Positions 1 through 10,456 are shown, counted from the stretch's first letter. The stretch: 64,000 bases of DNA from Vibrio coralliilyticus (GCF_024449095.1 NZ_CP024627.1:3224001-3288000), one strand, 5' to 3'. Numbers and translations are program-made. The notes: generated by a model not told the origin, from the sequence alone.

Positions 1-402
1 ACGAGATTCCGCTTTATGACGCTCTAAGTTTTGCTTCATGCGATCTTTCTTCGCCATTTGTTGGCGATCTTCACCACGTGGCATGTCTTTGACAAGATGA
101 TAAAGCTCCGATGTCGCTGGGAACTCTGTATCAAAATCCACCCGATCTTCACCCTGAACATAGTCCATGATGTTGTATAAGCGAATACTGATTTCCGACA
201 AATCACACTGGCCTTGAATACCGGCTAAACAAAGCACATGAACACTTTCAAAAATGTTGGCGTTGCGCTTATCAATAGCCAGCTTCGTATGCTGTTCCTG
301 CAATTCCTTTTGCTTCTTTAGCTGGAGCAGAAGGTAACCCGCATAGGACGCTAAGCCGAGAATAATGACTCCACCAGCAATGGCTAACAAGGTTACATTC
401 AC
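1..402 (-). CDS. DUF2489 family membrane-anchored protein (3' end cut by window edge)
   Basis: An open frame runs from a GTG at 402 to the window edge without a stop. It starts MNVTLLAIAGGVIILGL, a single N-terminal membrane segment of about 20 residues, followed by a charged helical stretch rich in Lys and Gln and then a soluble domain containing DMPRGEDRQQMAKKDR. This arrangement matches the DUF2489 proteins that follow yihI in vibrios and enterics. The start lies 8 bases after the yihI stop, so both are probably co-transcribed. Function is unknown. The call is good for the family; the C-terminus is not visible. Confidence 0.7.
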   Translation of the reverse strand, partial: MNVTLLAIAGGVIILGLASYAGYLLLQLKKQKELQEQHTKLAIDKRNANIFESVHVLCLAGIQGQCDLSEISIRLYNIMDYVQGEDRVDFDTEFPATSELYHLVKDMPRGEDRQQMAKKDRMKQNLERHKAESR

Positions 403-409
403 AATTTTC

Positions 410-967
410 CTACCCTTTAAACTGGTTCAAATCCAGATCTTCGAACTGCGACAGCAGTTCATCTTCTGATGAAGCTTTCTTACTCACCTTTTTCGCCACA
501 GGTGCGCTCGGCTCCTCAACGATTTCTGGCTCTTCTTCCTCTTCATAGAGGCCGAGTTGCTTCATCAGCACTTCAATACGCGCCAATTTCTCATCGACGT
601 ATTTCTGTAGGCCTGCGCCTAAGCTTTCACCATTATCAAGGCGATCAAGCAAGACATTCAGCTGGGCATCATTTTCCAGCATCTCTAGCTCTTGTTCTGC
701 GTTGACTCGACGTTCTGCTTTGGTTGGCTTCTTCACCGCTTCAACCACAAGAGGAATTTTCTTCTTGCTGCCTAAACGTGGGTCGCGCTTTTGTCCAGCT
801 GTCTGCTGTTTATTCTGCTTCGCTTCAGAGTTACGACCGCCCGTTTTTAGGCCTTTGCGTTTTTTCTCTTTCTTACGTAGACGTCCTTCGACGTCAGCTT
901 CCGTGCGATTACGGACAACAATTACGTCACCATTACCGCCCGATCTTACTTTCTTACTACGGCTCAT
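410..967 (-). CDS. yihI: YihI, GTPase-activating protein for Der
   Basis: This 185-residue protein has the YihI layout: a very basic, Lys/Arg-rich N-terminal half (MSRSKKVRSGG, then KKEKKRKGLKTGGR) and an acidic C-terminal half with EEEEEPEIVEEP. In E. coli YihI stimulates GTP hydrolysis by Der (EngA) and restrains late steps of 50S ribosome assembly. The start codon shares its A with the stop of the upstream methyltransferase gene (TAATG), which indicates translational coupling. The neighbourhood (CsrC-type RNA, engB, Spot 42, polA nearby) is the same as around yihI in E. coli. Identification rests on length, composition and synteny. Confidence 0.9.
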   Translation of the reverse strand: MSRSKKVRSGGNGDVIVVRNRTEADVEGRLRKKEKKRKGLKTGGRNSEAKQNKQQTAGQKRDPRLGSKKKIPLVVEAVKKPTKAERRVNAEQELEMLENDAQLNVLLDRLDNGESLGAGLQKYVDEKLARIEVLMKQLGLYEEEEEPEIVEEPSAPVAKKVSKKASSEDELLSQFEDLDLNQFKG

Positions 968-1605
968 TACTGGGTTTTCCTCAGTAAAATTACATCATTA
1001 CCAATAAATTCAAGCTTGAGCTGATCCCGCTCTGCCAAGTACTTAAACGTATTGCGGCTAAAAAAGACCACATGCGTAGGGTCATTTTTATAGTGCCATT
1101 TGGCAAACGCTTCGACATCAATGACCATCTTGGTCATCAGACCAATCCAGCCACCTGGCTTAACTAAATTCAACCATTGCTGCCATACCTGATCCGGATG
1201 ATACAAGTGCTCAATCACCTCAGTGGCAGTCATAAAGTCATATGTACGCTCTAGCACCTCGGTATTGGGGTGATAATAGAGGTCATACAATGACATGTTG
1301 TGCCCCTGCTCTTCCATCATCAAAGAGAGAGTCGGTCCAGGACCACAACCAAAATCTAACCCTGTTGAGCTAGGCTCAATACGTTCCAATATGGGGTTGG
1401 CTACCCGAGATAAAAAGGTACGATAGCCAGCGTCATTTGGATCGTTCTCATGCAGATCATAGTGGGCTTTTTCAGCCTTTGCATCCAGCCTTTGCTCTGG
1501 ATTGACAAATACCAGTTCGCATTGCTGACATTGGAGATAGGCTCGACGCTTATCTTCAAAGTAATGATGCGATTCAGGGTAATGACAAAGTGGGCAGTGG
1601 TGCAT
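967..1605 (-). CDS. class I SAM-dependent methyltransferase with N-terminal zinc ribbon
   Basis: I chose the ATG at 1605 (MHHCPLCHYPES, 212 residues), because GAGG sits 8 bases upstream; the frame stays open further upstream, to about 1674. The first 40 residues hold two Cys pairs (CPLC and CQQC), as in a small zinc ribbon. A methyltransferase fold follows, with the SAM-binding motif LDFGCGPGPTLSLM and later TATEVIEHLYHPDQVW. This is the pattern of the Methyltransf_23 type enzymes. Substrate is unknown. It forms a coupled pair with yihI (TAATG overlap). Confidence 0.75.
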   Translation of the reverse strand: MHHCPLCHYPESHHYFEDKRRAYLQCQQCELVFVNPEQRLDAKAEKAHYDLHENDPNDAGYRTFLSRVANPILERIEPSSTGLDFGCGPGPTLSLMMEEQGHNMSLYDLYYHPNTEVLERTYDFMTATEVIEHLYHPDQVWQQWLNLVKPGGWIGLMTKMVIDVEAFAKWHYKNDPTHVVFFSRNTFKYLAERDQLKLEFIGNDVILLRKTQ

Positions 1606-1780
1606 GCTGACATCCTCAAACAGGGATGCGAAACATACCAGAAAGTGGCTGTAGAGTGGAGTGCCATTGGGCAAATAATCACCAATTTAATGAAATTTTC
1701 CCTCTCTGACCAATAATCTTATCGATGTAATAAAGGAACCGAGTTGGCGAGAGGCGGAAGTTGGTGGATTTGAGATATAA

Positions 1781-1810
1781 AAAAAGCGATAGATCACTCT
1801 ATCGCTTTCT
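1781..1810 (-). terminator. Rho-independent terminator of the CsrB/C-type RNA
   Basis: Perfect 8-bp stem GCGATAGA/TCTATCGC around a TCAC loop, followed on the minus strand by seven T residues. Confidence 0.85.
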
Positions 1811-2110
1811 AAAAATGCCTTTCGGCGAAACTGTGTTGCACATATTATCGTGCATCAAATTTCCATTTGTTTTTGGCGCTTTCCCTGCAAAAGGTGTCGT
1901 TTTTCACCATCCTAGTGAATTTTGGCTTTCCGTTTACTTCCCGTAACTGGGCTAATCCTTAGCCTGATCCTTTTCGCTGTCTAAACCATTAGACGAGGTG
2001 ACCATCCCTATCCAGTAAGCTTCCTGCTTACCTAACTCCTTTATAGACCTCCAAGCATCCTTCGCTTGCGTCCTTGGAGACCATCATGGCCTAAATTCCT
2101 TTATCAGCGC
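1781..2110 (-). ncRNA. csrC: CsrB/CsrC-family regulatory RNA that titrates CsrA
   Basis: The minus strand between about 2110 and 1781 carries about 15 GGA triplets in 330 bases, many in hairpin loops. Examples are TAAGCAGGAAGCTTA, GGCTAAGGATTAGCC, and a long stem CTCCAAG...CTTGGAG. It ends in a perfect hairpin with a T tract. Repeated loop GGA motifs are the hallmark of CsrB/CsrC RNAs, which sequester the translation regulator CsrA. In E. coli csrC lies between yihI and yihA, exactly the position here. Vibrios have several such RNAs (CsrB, C, D), so the letter is by synteny only. The 5' end is estimated; it could be some tens of bases further upstream. Confidence 0.85.
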
Positions 2111-2252
2111 CCTGCCGATGAACACACTTTAACGCTTGATGGATTTTGAACAATCCACTTGAAGAAAAAAATCGGCTTTTTTTTGTCCACCGCTCCTCTT
2201 CTATTATTTTTCAGATAGTTACAAAACACAACGAGAAAAGAGCAATACGATA

Positions 2253-2270
2253 AATGGGCGATCTCTTACA
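2253..2270 (-). promoter_or_regulatory. possible VarA/UvrY (GacA-type) activator site for the Csr RNA
   Basis: On the minus strand TGTAAGAGATCG matches the left half and centre of the GacA-family consensus (TGTAAG, two bases, AT, two bases, CTTACA). The right half (CCCATT) is degenerate. It lies roughly 150 bases upstream of the estimated RNA start, the usual distance for this class. Only one half-site is convincing. Confidence 0.35.
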
Positions 2271-2328
2271 AACCTTTGGGAAAGATCGAACCACACCGAA
2301 GAAAAGTCGTTGTGATATGCATCATACG

Positions 2329-2359
2329 AAAGAGCCCAGACTTTCGTCTGGGCTCTTTC
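2329..2359 (-). terminator. terminator after the cytochrome c4 gene
   Basis: Long stem AAAGAGCCCAGA / TCTGGGCTCTTT with loop CTTTCG, 35 bases past the cytochrome c4 stop. It could work in both directions. Confidence 0.8.
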
Positions 2360-2393
2360 AATACAACATTGCTCGGGCAGTATTTAATAGGGC

Positions 2394-3011
2394 TTAGTGT
2401 AGGCCACCAACATATTTAGACAAAGTCTCTATATCTTCGTCTGTCAGTTTCTTCGCGATATCTTGCATCATGCCATTCATATCATTAGCACGAGAGCCAT
2501 CGCGGAATTTCATTAGCTGAGCTTTGATATAATCAGCGTGCTGACCTGAAATTTTAGGGAAACCTGAAAGCTCAGTACCGTTACCGCGAGGACCATGACA
2601 GGCAATACATGCTGTCAGACCACGTGTCGCATCACCCGCCGTATATAGAGTTTTGCCTTGTTCCACCACGTTTTCAGGCGTCGTGTTGTGAGAAATTGGT
2701 AAAGATGCGTAGTAAGCTGCAAGATCTTTCATGTCTTGCTCAGACAGTGGCATTGCCATACCGCCCATCACCGGATCAACACGACCCTGCTTACCACCAC
2801 TTGTCATACCTAGTTTCAGATCTTTCAGCTGCTTCTCAATATACTTAGCATGCTGACCTGCTAACTTAGGGTACATGGCCAATTGACTGTTGCCATCAGC
2901 ACCATGACAAGCAACACAGGTTTGGGATTTTGCTTTACCAGCTTCAATACTGCCTTGGGCCCATACAGAGCAGCTGGCTAAAAGACTCAAGATTAGCGCT
3001 AATTTCTTCAT
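2394..3011 (-). CDS. diheme cytochrome c4
   Basis: This 205-residue protein starts with a Sec signal peptide ([18 protein letters not shown], cleavage near residue 18). Two similar c-type domains follow, each with a heme attachment site: CVACH at residues 32-36 and CIACH at 135-139. Met residues that can serve as distal ligands follow each site. The two-domain layout and length are those of cytochrome c4, a periplasmic electron carrier that delivers electrons to cbb3-type terminal oxidases. It is divergent from engB, as in other gamma-proteobacteria, and has its own terminator. Confidence 0.93.
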   Translation of the reverse strand: MKKLALILSLLASCSVWAQGSIEAGKAKSQTCVACHGADGNSQLAMYPKLAGQHAKYIEKQLKDLKLGMTSGGKQGRVDPVMGGMAMPLSEQDMKDLAAYYASLPISHNTTPENVVEQGKTLYTAGDATRGLTACIACHGPRGNGTELSGFPKISGQHADYIKAQLMKFRDGSRANDMNGMMQDIAKKLTDEDIETLSKYVGGLH

Positions 3012-3159
3012 GACATTCCATTATAATTATCAAGCTTCCAGTACCACTCCGAGTTGCCACTCATGGTACAATAGGCGACCTTATGCCGAGCACGGTTATT
3101 TTACACAATTTCACAAAAAAGTAATCAATCGACTACACAAAGTCGAGATGGAGTTAACA

Positions 3160-3816
3160 GTGAGCGTAAAAATTCATTATCAAAACACCCATTTCATCAC
3201 CAGTGCACCTGATATTCGTCACATGCCTGAAGATGAAGGTATCGAAGTTGCGTTCGCAGGACGCTCCAACGCGGGCAAATCAAGTTCTCTTAACCGACTG
3301 ACTAACCAGAAAAGTTTAGCCAAAACCAGTAAGACACCAGGTCGAACTCAGCTGATCAATTTATTTAAAGTGACCGATGGCTGCCACATCGTCGATCTCC
3401 CAGGCTATGGCTTCGCCCAAGTACCGCTGGAAATGAAAAGGAAGTGGCAAAAATCACTCGGTGAATATCTACAAAAGCGTCAAAGTCTGAAAGGTTTAGT
3501 CGTATTGATGGACATTCGCCACCCAATGAAGGATCTCGATCAACAGCTGATATTCTGGGCGGTCGACAGCGGCATCCCCGTACAGGTTCTATTGACCAAA
3601 GCAGATAAGCTGAAAAGTGGTGCGCGCAAAGCTCAAGTACTTAAGATCAAGAAGGATTCTGCTGGATTCGGTGGTGATGTGAGTGTTGCTGCGTTTTCTT
3701 CGTTGAAGGGCATCGGTGTTGATGTCCTGCGCAACAAACTTGATGAGTGGTTTGCCCCTGCCGTTGCAGAGCAGTTGACTGATGAGATTATTGAAGACCA
3801 GCAAGGCGACGAGTAA
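3160..3816 (+). CDS. engB: ribosome biogenesis GTPase EngB (YihA/YsxC)
   Basis: Circularly ordered GTPase motifs are intact: G1 GRSNAGKSS at residues 34-42, TPGRTQ, G3 DLPGYG and G4 TKAD. The protein is very close to E. coli YihA (for example [18 protein letters not shown]). YihA acts in maturation of the large ribosomal subunit. The frame is open back to 3010, but homologues begin at [11 protein letters not shown], so I chose GTG 3160, which has GGAG six bases upstream. That gives 218 residues; ATG 3148 is the alternative. The C-terminal tail is acidic. Confidence 0.93.
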   Translation: MSVKIHYQNTHFITSAPDIRHMPEDEGIEVAFAGRSNAGKSSSLNRLTNQKSLAKTSKTPGRTQLINLFKVTDGCHIVDLPGYGFAQVPLEMKRKWQKSLGEYLQKRQSLKGLVVLMDIRHPMKDLDQQLIFWAVDSGIPVQVLLTKADKLKSGARKAQVLKIKKDSAGFGGDVSVAAFSSLKGIGVDVLRNKLDEWFAPAVAEQLTDEIIEDQQGDE

Positions 3817-3842
3817 GAATAAGCGCACTACCGGATGATACC

Positions 3843-3869
3843 AGCCTCACTATTCAGTGGGGCTTTTTT
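3843..3869 (+). terminator. terminator of engB
   Basis: Stem AGCCTCAC / GTGGGGCT with a 6-base loop and a run of T, 27 bases after the engB stop. Confidence 0.75.
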
Positions 3870-3884
3870 GTCTCTGCTTTTTTA

Positions 3885-4070
<186 letters not shown>

Positions 4071-4317
4071 AAATCATTAAAAAATATAAATAATTACTCT
4101 ATAAAATGAGACGAACACTCTGAGCTCTTGATTTGATTTTCTATTTGAAAAAATAAAAGTGTGATTGAAGTTTTCTTACAAAATTGGTCTGAGTTACCAA
4201 ATACAAGATTAAGGCGAGTTAAGAGTACGATATTGAGAATTGAGCAGCCAAATCATAACAAATAAGAAAGGACATCAGTAAGGGTATGAAATTTATTGTA
4301 ATTTTCTTTGGCGCAAT

Positions 4318-4422
4318 AAAAAACGCCCCAGTCAAATTCTGACTGGGGCGGCTGAATCAGCCTAATCCAATAACGTGAAACAAAAGGTCTGAAAGATAGA
4401 ACATCTTACCTCTGTACCCTAC
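4318..4422 (-). ncRNA. spf: Spot 42 small RNA
   Basis: The minus strand from 4422 reads GTAGGGTACAGAGGTAAGAT, then TTCTATCTTTCAGACC, and ends in GCCCCAGTC/GACTGGGGC followed by a T tract. This is nearly the E. coli Spot 42 sequence, including its unpaired regulatory stretches and terminator. Spot 42 is an Hfq-dependent RNA, repressed by cAMP-CRP, that silences secondary carbon-source genes when glucose is present. The position between polA and engB is the conserved one. The 5' end is set from the E. coli start; a TACATT -10 candidate lies just upstream. Confidence 0.96.
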
Positions 4423-4534
4423 GCCGTTTAATGTACAACAATTGGTCAGAAATGAAAACTCTTTTCGTAATTTTTTTTCATTAAAATTTTATTAAACTAC
4501 AAGACGCACTAATAAGCACTGGCTTTTTTAGAAT

Positions 4535-4564
4535 CAAAAAAAAGCCAGCGATTGGGCGCTGGCT
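4535..4564 (-). terminator. terminator of polA
   Basis: Stem AGCCAGCG/CGCTGGCT with loop of six bases and eight T residues on the minus strand, 34 bases past the polA stop. Confidence 0.85.
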
Positions 4565-4597
4565 CATGTTATTTAGCGAATTTTGGCTATTTTTTGC

Positions 4598-7381
4598 CTA
4601 GTGCGCCTGATCCCAGTTATCACCATGACCAGCTTCCGCAATCAAAGGCACATCAAGCTGAGCGGCTGATTCCATCAATTCTTGTACTTTACTTTCAATT
4701 TCGGCTAAAGCTGACTCCTGAACTTCGAAGACCAGTTCGTCGTGCACCTGCATCAGCAATTTCACTCGACCCTGACCTTCTTGCTCAATCCACCGATCAA
4801 CCAACAACATGGCCTTTTTGATAATATCCGCTGCCGTCCCCTGCATTGGAGCGTTGATCGCCGCACGTTCTGCCGCTTTACGACGCATGCCGTTGCGTGA
4901 TTTTATTTCCGGCAAGTGCAGACGGCGGCCAAAGATGGTTTCGACATACCCTTGTTCTGCCGCGGCACTGCGTGTGTCTTCCATGTACTGCATCACACCT
5001 GGGTAGCGCTCAAAATAGGTATCCATATATTGCTGTGCTTCGCCACGCGGAATACCCAACTGTTTTGCCAAACCAAAAGCACTCATACCATAGATAAGAC
5101 CAAAGTTGACCGCTTTCGCACGACGACGTTGTTCAGCTGACACCTGCTCTATGTCCACACCAATGATTTCAGCTGCTGTGGCTGCGTGAATGTCTTTTCC
5201 TTGCTGGAAAGCATCCAGCAGCGCTTTATCTCCTGAAAGGTGCGCCATAATACGCAATTCAATCTGGGAATAGTCGACGGCCATGATCTTGTAACCATGC
5301 GGCGCGACAAATGCCTGACGAATACGACGCCCTTCGTCATTACGGATTGGGATATTCTGTAAGTTAGGGTCAGTCGAAGAAAGACGCCCCGTAGCGGTCA
5401 CCGCCTGATGATAAGACGTATGAACACGCCCCGTTTCAGCGTTAATCATCTTGGGTAATTTATCGGTGTAGGTCGATTTGAGTTTCGCTAAACCACGATA
5501 TTCAAGAATCAATTTTGGTAACGGATAGTCTAGCGCTAACTCTTGCAGTACTTCTTCGTTGGTGGAAGGCGTGCCTGAAGGCGTCTTTTTCACCACTGGC
5601 AACCCCATCTTCTCAAACAAGATAGCTTGCAGCTGCTTGGGTGAGTTCATGTTGAATTCTTGCTCAGCAATTTCAAACGCTTTCTGCTCTAACTCATCGA
5701 GACGAAGCGCAATCTCCTGAGATTGAGCCGCCAGCTTCATATCATCAATCAGCACCCCTGTGCGTTCAATACGTGATAGTACTGGCACCAGCGGGACTTC
5801 GATCTCTTCGTAAATAGTCTTAAGCTTTTCATCCTGCTCAATATTGGCCGATAAGCGATGATGCAGACGCAGCGTCACATCTGCATCTTCCGCTGCATAG
5901 GGGGAAGCCTCTTCCAGCTCAATCTGGTTAAAGGTGAGCTGTTTCTTACCTTTACCCGCAATCTGTTCAAAAGAAATGCAGCTATGTTGTAGGAAGCGCA
6001 GTGCCAAACTGTCCATATCATGTTTGCCGCCAACGCTGTTATACACGTAAGACGCGAGCATAGTGTCATGCTTTATGCCCTTCATCTCAATATCATATCG
6101 AGCCAAGACAGACGCATCATACTTTAGATTCTGACCCACTTTCGCCTGAGCATCATCTTCAAGAATCGGCTTCAATTGCTCTAGTACCCAGTCGCGATCA
6201 AGCTGATCTGGCGCATCAAGGTAATCATGCGCCACAGGTACGTATGCCGCTACGCCTTCTTCTGTCGCAAACGAAACACCAACTAGGTTAGCGACCATGT
6301 AATCGAGACTGTCCGTTTCCGTATCAAATGCAAAAACATCACAAGCCTTGAGTTTGTCTAACCAAGCATTGAACGTGTCTTTGTCTAAAACCGTTTGATA
6401 TTGGCTACGATCAATCGTAATGGCCGAAACACTGAGCTCAGGGGCCTTATCATGCTGTGACGCTCCCGACTTTTCATCAGCTTCAACCACACCATTCCCA
6501 CCTTCAAGTAACTCGTTAAGCCAAGACTTAAACACCAGCTCTCCATAAAGCCTAACGAGTTCATCTTTATTCGGCACACTCTTCACTAGAGTGTCATAGT
6601 TCTCTTCCAATTCGACATCGAGCTTGATTGTTGCCAACTCATAAGACATGAAAGCATTGTCTTTGTTATCAATCAGCTTTTTCGCCATGGTTTTGGAACC
6701 ACGGAAACCAAGGGATGCAATATCATCGAGGTTCTCATAAAGTTTTTCTAGGCTACCGATTCCCTGAAGTAATGCGGTCGCTGTTTTATCACCTACACCA
6801 GGAACGCCAGGGATGTTGTCGACCTTATCGCCCATCAATGCGAGGTAATCAATGATCAACTCAGGTGGAATACCAAATTTTTCAATCACACCTTCTCGAT
6901 CCATGACCACGTTGGTCATGGTGTTAATCAGAGTCACATTGTCATCGACTAGCTGAGCCATATCTTTATCACCAGTACTGATTAAGACCGGCATACCCGC
7001 TTGCGATGCTTGATGAGCCAATGTCCCAATCACATCATCCGCTTCCACACCAGGAACGCAGATCAAAGGCAGTCCCATAGCACGAATGACATTGTGCAGT
7101 GGTTCAATCTGACAGCGAAGATCATCAGGCATAGGTGGACGATTAGCCTTGTATTCGGGATACATCTCATCGCGGAACGTTTTTCCTTTGGCATCAAAGA
7201 CCACGGCAATGTGATCGGAAGCAAATTGACGCATCATGCTGCGCAACATATTCACAACGCCGTACACTGCATTGGTTGGAATTTCCCCATTACTCATAGT
7301 GCCCGGATAAGCATGAAATGCGCGGTAAAGATAAGAAGAGCCGTCAATCAAAATCAACGGGTTGTCTGGAATATGAGCCAT
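4598..7381 (-). CDS. polA: DNA polymerase I
   Basis: At 927 residues this is full-length Pol I with all three activities. The N-terminal 5'-3' exonuclease (about 1-300) starts [14 protein letters not shown] and has [12 protein letters not shown] and [10 protein letters not shown]. The 3'-5' proofreading domain (about 330-520) shows [12 protein letters not shown] and DADVTLRL, so it looks active. The polymerase domain carries motif A (VDYSQIELR), the O-helix ([13 protein letters not shown]) and motif C ([11 protein letters not shown]). It fills gaps and removes RNA primers in replication and repair. The gene is monocistronic, with its own terminator. Confidence 0.98.
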   Translation of the reverse strand: MAHIPDNPLILIDGSSYLYRAFHAYPGTMSNGEIPTNAVYGVVNMLRSMMRQFASDHIAVVFDAKGKTFRDEMYPEYKANRPPMPDDLRCQIEPLHNVIRAMGLPLICVPGVEADDVIGTLAHQASQAGMPVLISTGDKDMAQLVDDNVTLINTMTNVVMDREGVIEKFGIPPELIIDYLALMGDKVDNIPGVPGVGDKTATALLQGIGSLEKLYENLDDIASLGFRGSKTMAKKLIDNKDNAFMSYELATIKLDVELEENYDTLVKSVPNKDELVRLYGELVFKSWLNELLEGGNGVVEADEKSGASQHDKAPELSVSAITIDRSQYQTVLDKDTFNAWLDKLKACDVFAFDTETDSLDYMVANLVGVSFATEEGVAAYVPVAHDYLDAPDQLDRDWVLEQLKPILEDDAQAKVGQNLKYDASVLARYDIEMKGIKHDTMLASYVYNSVGGKHDMDSLALRFLQHSCISFEQIAGKGKKQLTFNQIELEEASPYAAEDADVTLRLHHRLSANIEQDEKLKTIYEEIEVPLVPVLSRIERTGVLIDDMKLAAQSQEIALRLDELEQKAFEIAEQEFNMNSPKQLQAILFEKMGLPVVKKTPSGTPSTNEEVLQELALDYPLPKLILEYRGLAKLKSTYTDKLPKMINAETGRVHTSYHQAVTATGRLSSTDPNLQNIPIRNDEGRRIRQAFVAPHGYKIMAVDYSQIELRIMAHLSGDKALLDAFQQGKDIHAATAAEIIGVDIEQVSAEQRRRAKAVNFGLIYGMSAFGLAKQLGIPRGEAQQYMDTYFERYPGVMQYMEDTRSAAAEQGYVETIFGRRLHLPEIKSRNGMRRKAAERAAINAPMQGTAADIIKKAMLLVDRWIEQEGQGRVKLLMQVHDELVFEVQESALAEIESKVQELMESAAQLDVPLIAEAGHGDNWDQAH

Positions 7382-7490
7382 AGTCTTTAAGCATCCAAGA
7401 AGTTAAGATCTGCTTAGGATGCCATGACTCTTTCAGTGGATCCATTTTAACTCTGTGTACACTACTCACACATTTGGTTAATAATCCCCT

Positions 7491-7657
7491 GATCGACACC
7501 TCCACCTGTGGATAACTCTGTTTATACTATTTATCCACTATCACAACATTTCGTCACAAAACTGCAATAAAACATCACAAGCAATTGAAATATAATACAA
7601 ATGTTTTAGATCGTTCACCATAAGATCGATCCAATAACGATCCTTAACTGTGGAAAA
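7491..7657. promoter_or_regulatory. DnaA-box and GATC cluster upstream of polA
   Basis: The spacer between polA and ryhB holds a perfect DnaA box (TGTGGATAA, 7507-7515), a one-mismatch box (TTATCCACT, 7531-7539) and a weaker TGTGGAAAA (7649-7657). Five Dam sites (GATC) lie at 7491, 7609, 7624, 7628 and 7639. DnaA boxes and GATC are replication-control signals. Whether this regulates polA or only titrates DnaA cannot be told from sequence. The rest of 7440-7690 shows no gene. Confidence 0.5.
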
Positions 7658-7698
7658 GACTATTGGTGTCCTTTTATCCAGCGATGAATTTTAAGCAT

Positions 7699-7923
7699 AA
7701 AAAAAGCGACATCTTAACGATGTCGCCTAGCAAAAAGGGGTCAAAGCTTATTCAATTGAATAGTTAGCTTTGCCATAAAGCTATAAATTACACTGGAAGC
7801 AATGTGAGCAATGTCGTGTCAAAAAGAACTAGTGCAAGTTCAATTAAGTTCAGTGTCATCACCGTCTCCAAGTTGAATCTGGTAACTCGACGTCCTTGTG
7901 AACTTCTCTTATTCCCTAAGACG
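7699..7923 (-). ncRNA. ryhB: RyhB iron-responsive small RNA
   Basis: The minus strand contains the conserved RyhB target-pairing core, CACGACATTGCTCACATTGC followed by TTCCAGT (7791-7818), essentially identical to E. coli RyhB. The RNA ends at a perfect hairpin (GCGACATC/GATGTCGC) with seven T residues at 7699-7726. With the promoter at 7930-7958 it would be about 225 nt, the long form found in Vibrio rather than the roughly 90 nt of E. coli. RyhB represses mRNAs for iron-using proteins when iron is low. A 23-codon frame (7788-7859) overlaps the core; I treat it as incidental. Confidence 0.95.
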
Positions 7924-7925
7924 AG

Positions 7926-7958
7926 ATAAATAATAATTATTCTCATTTATCTCGTCAA
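7926..7958 (-). promoter_or_regulatory. ryhB promoter overlapped by a Fur box
   Basis: On the minus strand TTGACG (7953-7958) and TATTAT (7930-7935) are separated by 17 bases. The spacer and -10 region form an AT-rich imperfect palindrome, GATAAATGAGAATAATTATT followed by ATTTATC, that matches most positions of the Fur consensus. Fur-iron would therefore cover the promoter and shut ryhB off in iron-rich cells. Confidence 0.85.
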
Positions 7959-8000
7959 CCCCTAAATGAGAAAAAATCTCATTTAATTTTTATGACAGTG

Positions 8001-8435
8001 CTACAACTGCTTCACGAAATGAATTCTTGATTCGATCAAAGGCTCTTTTACTTCAAACTTTTCAATTAGATAACCATTTCTCAGTAAGAGTCTTAACATA
8101 GAAGGAAATTGATTACGAGATTTCACCTTAAGTTGAGAATAAGTGTGTTTTTTGACCCAGATCTCTTGATAATCGAGTAGCTTCTGGGCCACCCCTTTAT
8201 TTCTAGCCAGAGGTGATACACCACCAAACCAGCTATAAAATGTGTTTTCGTCAATCTCATATCCAATTTTAAACCCAAGTAGCTGGCCATTTTCTTCAGC
8301 TACCTGAATGAGGTATCGCTTGCCGTCTAATCGTTCGGACAAGCTTTCTACGCTTTCTTTATGTATGAACTCTTCGATAGTCGCGACAATCTCAACACAT
8401 TCTTCTAGTGTTCCAAGTCGATATTCAACGCTCAT
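8001..8435 (-). CDS. GNAT-family N-acetyltransferase
   Basis: This 144-residue single-domain protein has the GNAT pattern: EENGQLLGFKIGYEI as the central strands, then SPLARNKGVAQKLLDYQE, where R-N-K-G-V-A is the acetyl-CoA pyrophosphate loop. The C-terminal part SRNQFPSMLRLLLRNGY resembles the ribosomal-type and aminoglycoside-like GNATs. The substrate is unknown. It lies downstream of ryhB (same strand gene order hemB, GNAT, ryhB region) and has GGAGAACCG just before its ATG. It begins 61 bases after the hemB stop, behind the hemB terminator hairpin. Confidence 0.75.
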   Translation of the reverse strand: MSVEYRLGTLEECVEIVATIEEFIHKESVESLSERLDGKRYLIQVAEENGQLLGFKIGYEIDENTFYSWFGGVSPLARNKGVAQKLLDYQEIWVKKHTYSQLKVKSRNQFPSMLRLLLRNGYLIEKFEVKEPLIESRIHFVKQL

Positions 8436-8454
8436 CGGTTCTCCTTAAAACAAC

Positions 8455-8478
8455 AAAGGCTGGCACAAGCCAGCCTTT
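8455..8478 (-). terminator. hemB-side hairpin terminator
   Basis: Perfect 10-bp stem AAAGGCTGGC/GCCAGCCTTT with loop ACAA, 19 bases past the hemB stop, with only a short T-rich tail on the minus strand. Confidence 0.65.
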
Positions 8479-8496
8479 GAATATGTGTAAGCTGAG

Positions 8497-9585
<1,089 letters not shown>

Positions 9586-9691
9586 TCACTCTTGCGTAAT
9601 GACGCTAGCCGCAAGCAGTAAAAATGCAAGAAATGACCAAATGCTCACACTGCCGTATACTCAGGCCAAGCAAGCTTTACAGAGACAAACC

Positions 9692-10453
9692 ATGATCGAT
9701 ACACACGCCCATATTTATGCCAGCGAATTTGATAGTGACCGCGACCAAGTCGTCGAGAGAGCCTTGGCTCAGGGGATAGACAAAATCCTGTTGCCAAACA
9801 TCGATCTGGAGTCGATTGAGCCGATGCTAGAGACTGAGGCAGCCTATCCGCAAGTTTGTCGCTCAATGATGGGCCTTCATCCATGTTATGTCGATGGCAA
9901 TGTTGAACAGACACTGCAGGTGATTCGCCATTGGTTTGAGAAACACAACTTTATTGCTGTAGGCGAAATTGGTATTGACCTCTACTGGGATAAAACCTAC
10001 AAAGCCGAGCAGGAAATGGCCTTTGTCACCCAGCTCAACTGGGCCAAAGAGATGAAGCTACCTGTCGTCATCCACACCCGTGACTCTATTGAAGAAACAC
10101 TTCAGCTGCTTGAACAGGAACAAGATGGCTCGTTGTCTGGCGTATTCCACTGTTTTGGTGGCAGTGTAGAAGAAGCCAAAGCAATCAATGGATTAGGCTT
10201 TCACCTCGGTTTGGGTGGTGTATCGACGTTTAAAAATGGTGGCATGGACAAAGTCATTCCGTCGCTGGATATGGACTATGTCATTCTTGAAACCGACTGC
10301 CCTTACCTAGCTCCAGTGCCACACCGTGGCAAACGCAATGAACCTGCATACACATCCTTGGTTGCCCAGCGAGTCGCTGATTTACGTGGCATCAGTGTCG
10401 ACCAAGTCGATGCCATCACCACGTCCAACGCGACTAAGCTATTCCAGTTGTAG
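9692..10453 (+). CDS. TatD-family metal-dependent hydrolase
   Basis: I start at ATG 9692 (MIDTHAHIYASEFD, 254 residues), because the family begins with the metal-binding D-T-H-A-H strand; the frame extends upstream without homology. Further metal ligands are visible in VGEIGIDLYWD, PVVIHTRDS, GVFHCFGGS and ETDCPYLAP. TatD enzymes are magnesium-dependent 3'-5' nucleases linked to DNA repair and turnover. The gene faces the tatABC operon, the arrangement that gave the family its name, but it is not needed for Tat export. Confidence 0.9.
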   Translation: MIDTHAHIYASEFDSDRDQVVERALAQGIDKILLPNIDLESIEPMLETEAAYPQVCRSMMGLHPCYVDGNVEQTLQVIRHWFEKHNFIAVGEIGIDLYWDKTYKAEQEMAFVTQLNWAKEMKLPVVIHTRDSIEETLQLLEQEQDGSLSGVFHCFGGSVEEAKAINGLGFHLGLGGVSTFKNGGMDKVIPSLDMDYVILETDCPYLAPVPHRGKRNEPAYTSLVAQRVADLRGISVDQVDAITTSNATKLFQL

Positions 10454-10456
10454 TAC

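Noticed and set aside
1761..1946. 61-codon plus-strand frame in the yihI-cytochrome c4 gap
   Set aside because: It lies antisense over the CsrB/C-type RNA and its terminator, has no ribosome site and no homology I can see.
3010..3159. N-terminal 50-residue extension of EngB
   Set aside because: Homologues begin at SVKIHY; the extension overlaps the cytochrome c4 start and has no similarity to the family.
7788..7859. 23-codon frame MTLNLIELALVLFDTTLLTL LPV inside RyhB
   Set aside because: It covers the RNA's conserved pairing core; without conservation data the RNA explains the sequence. Kept only as a finding.
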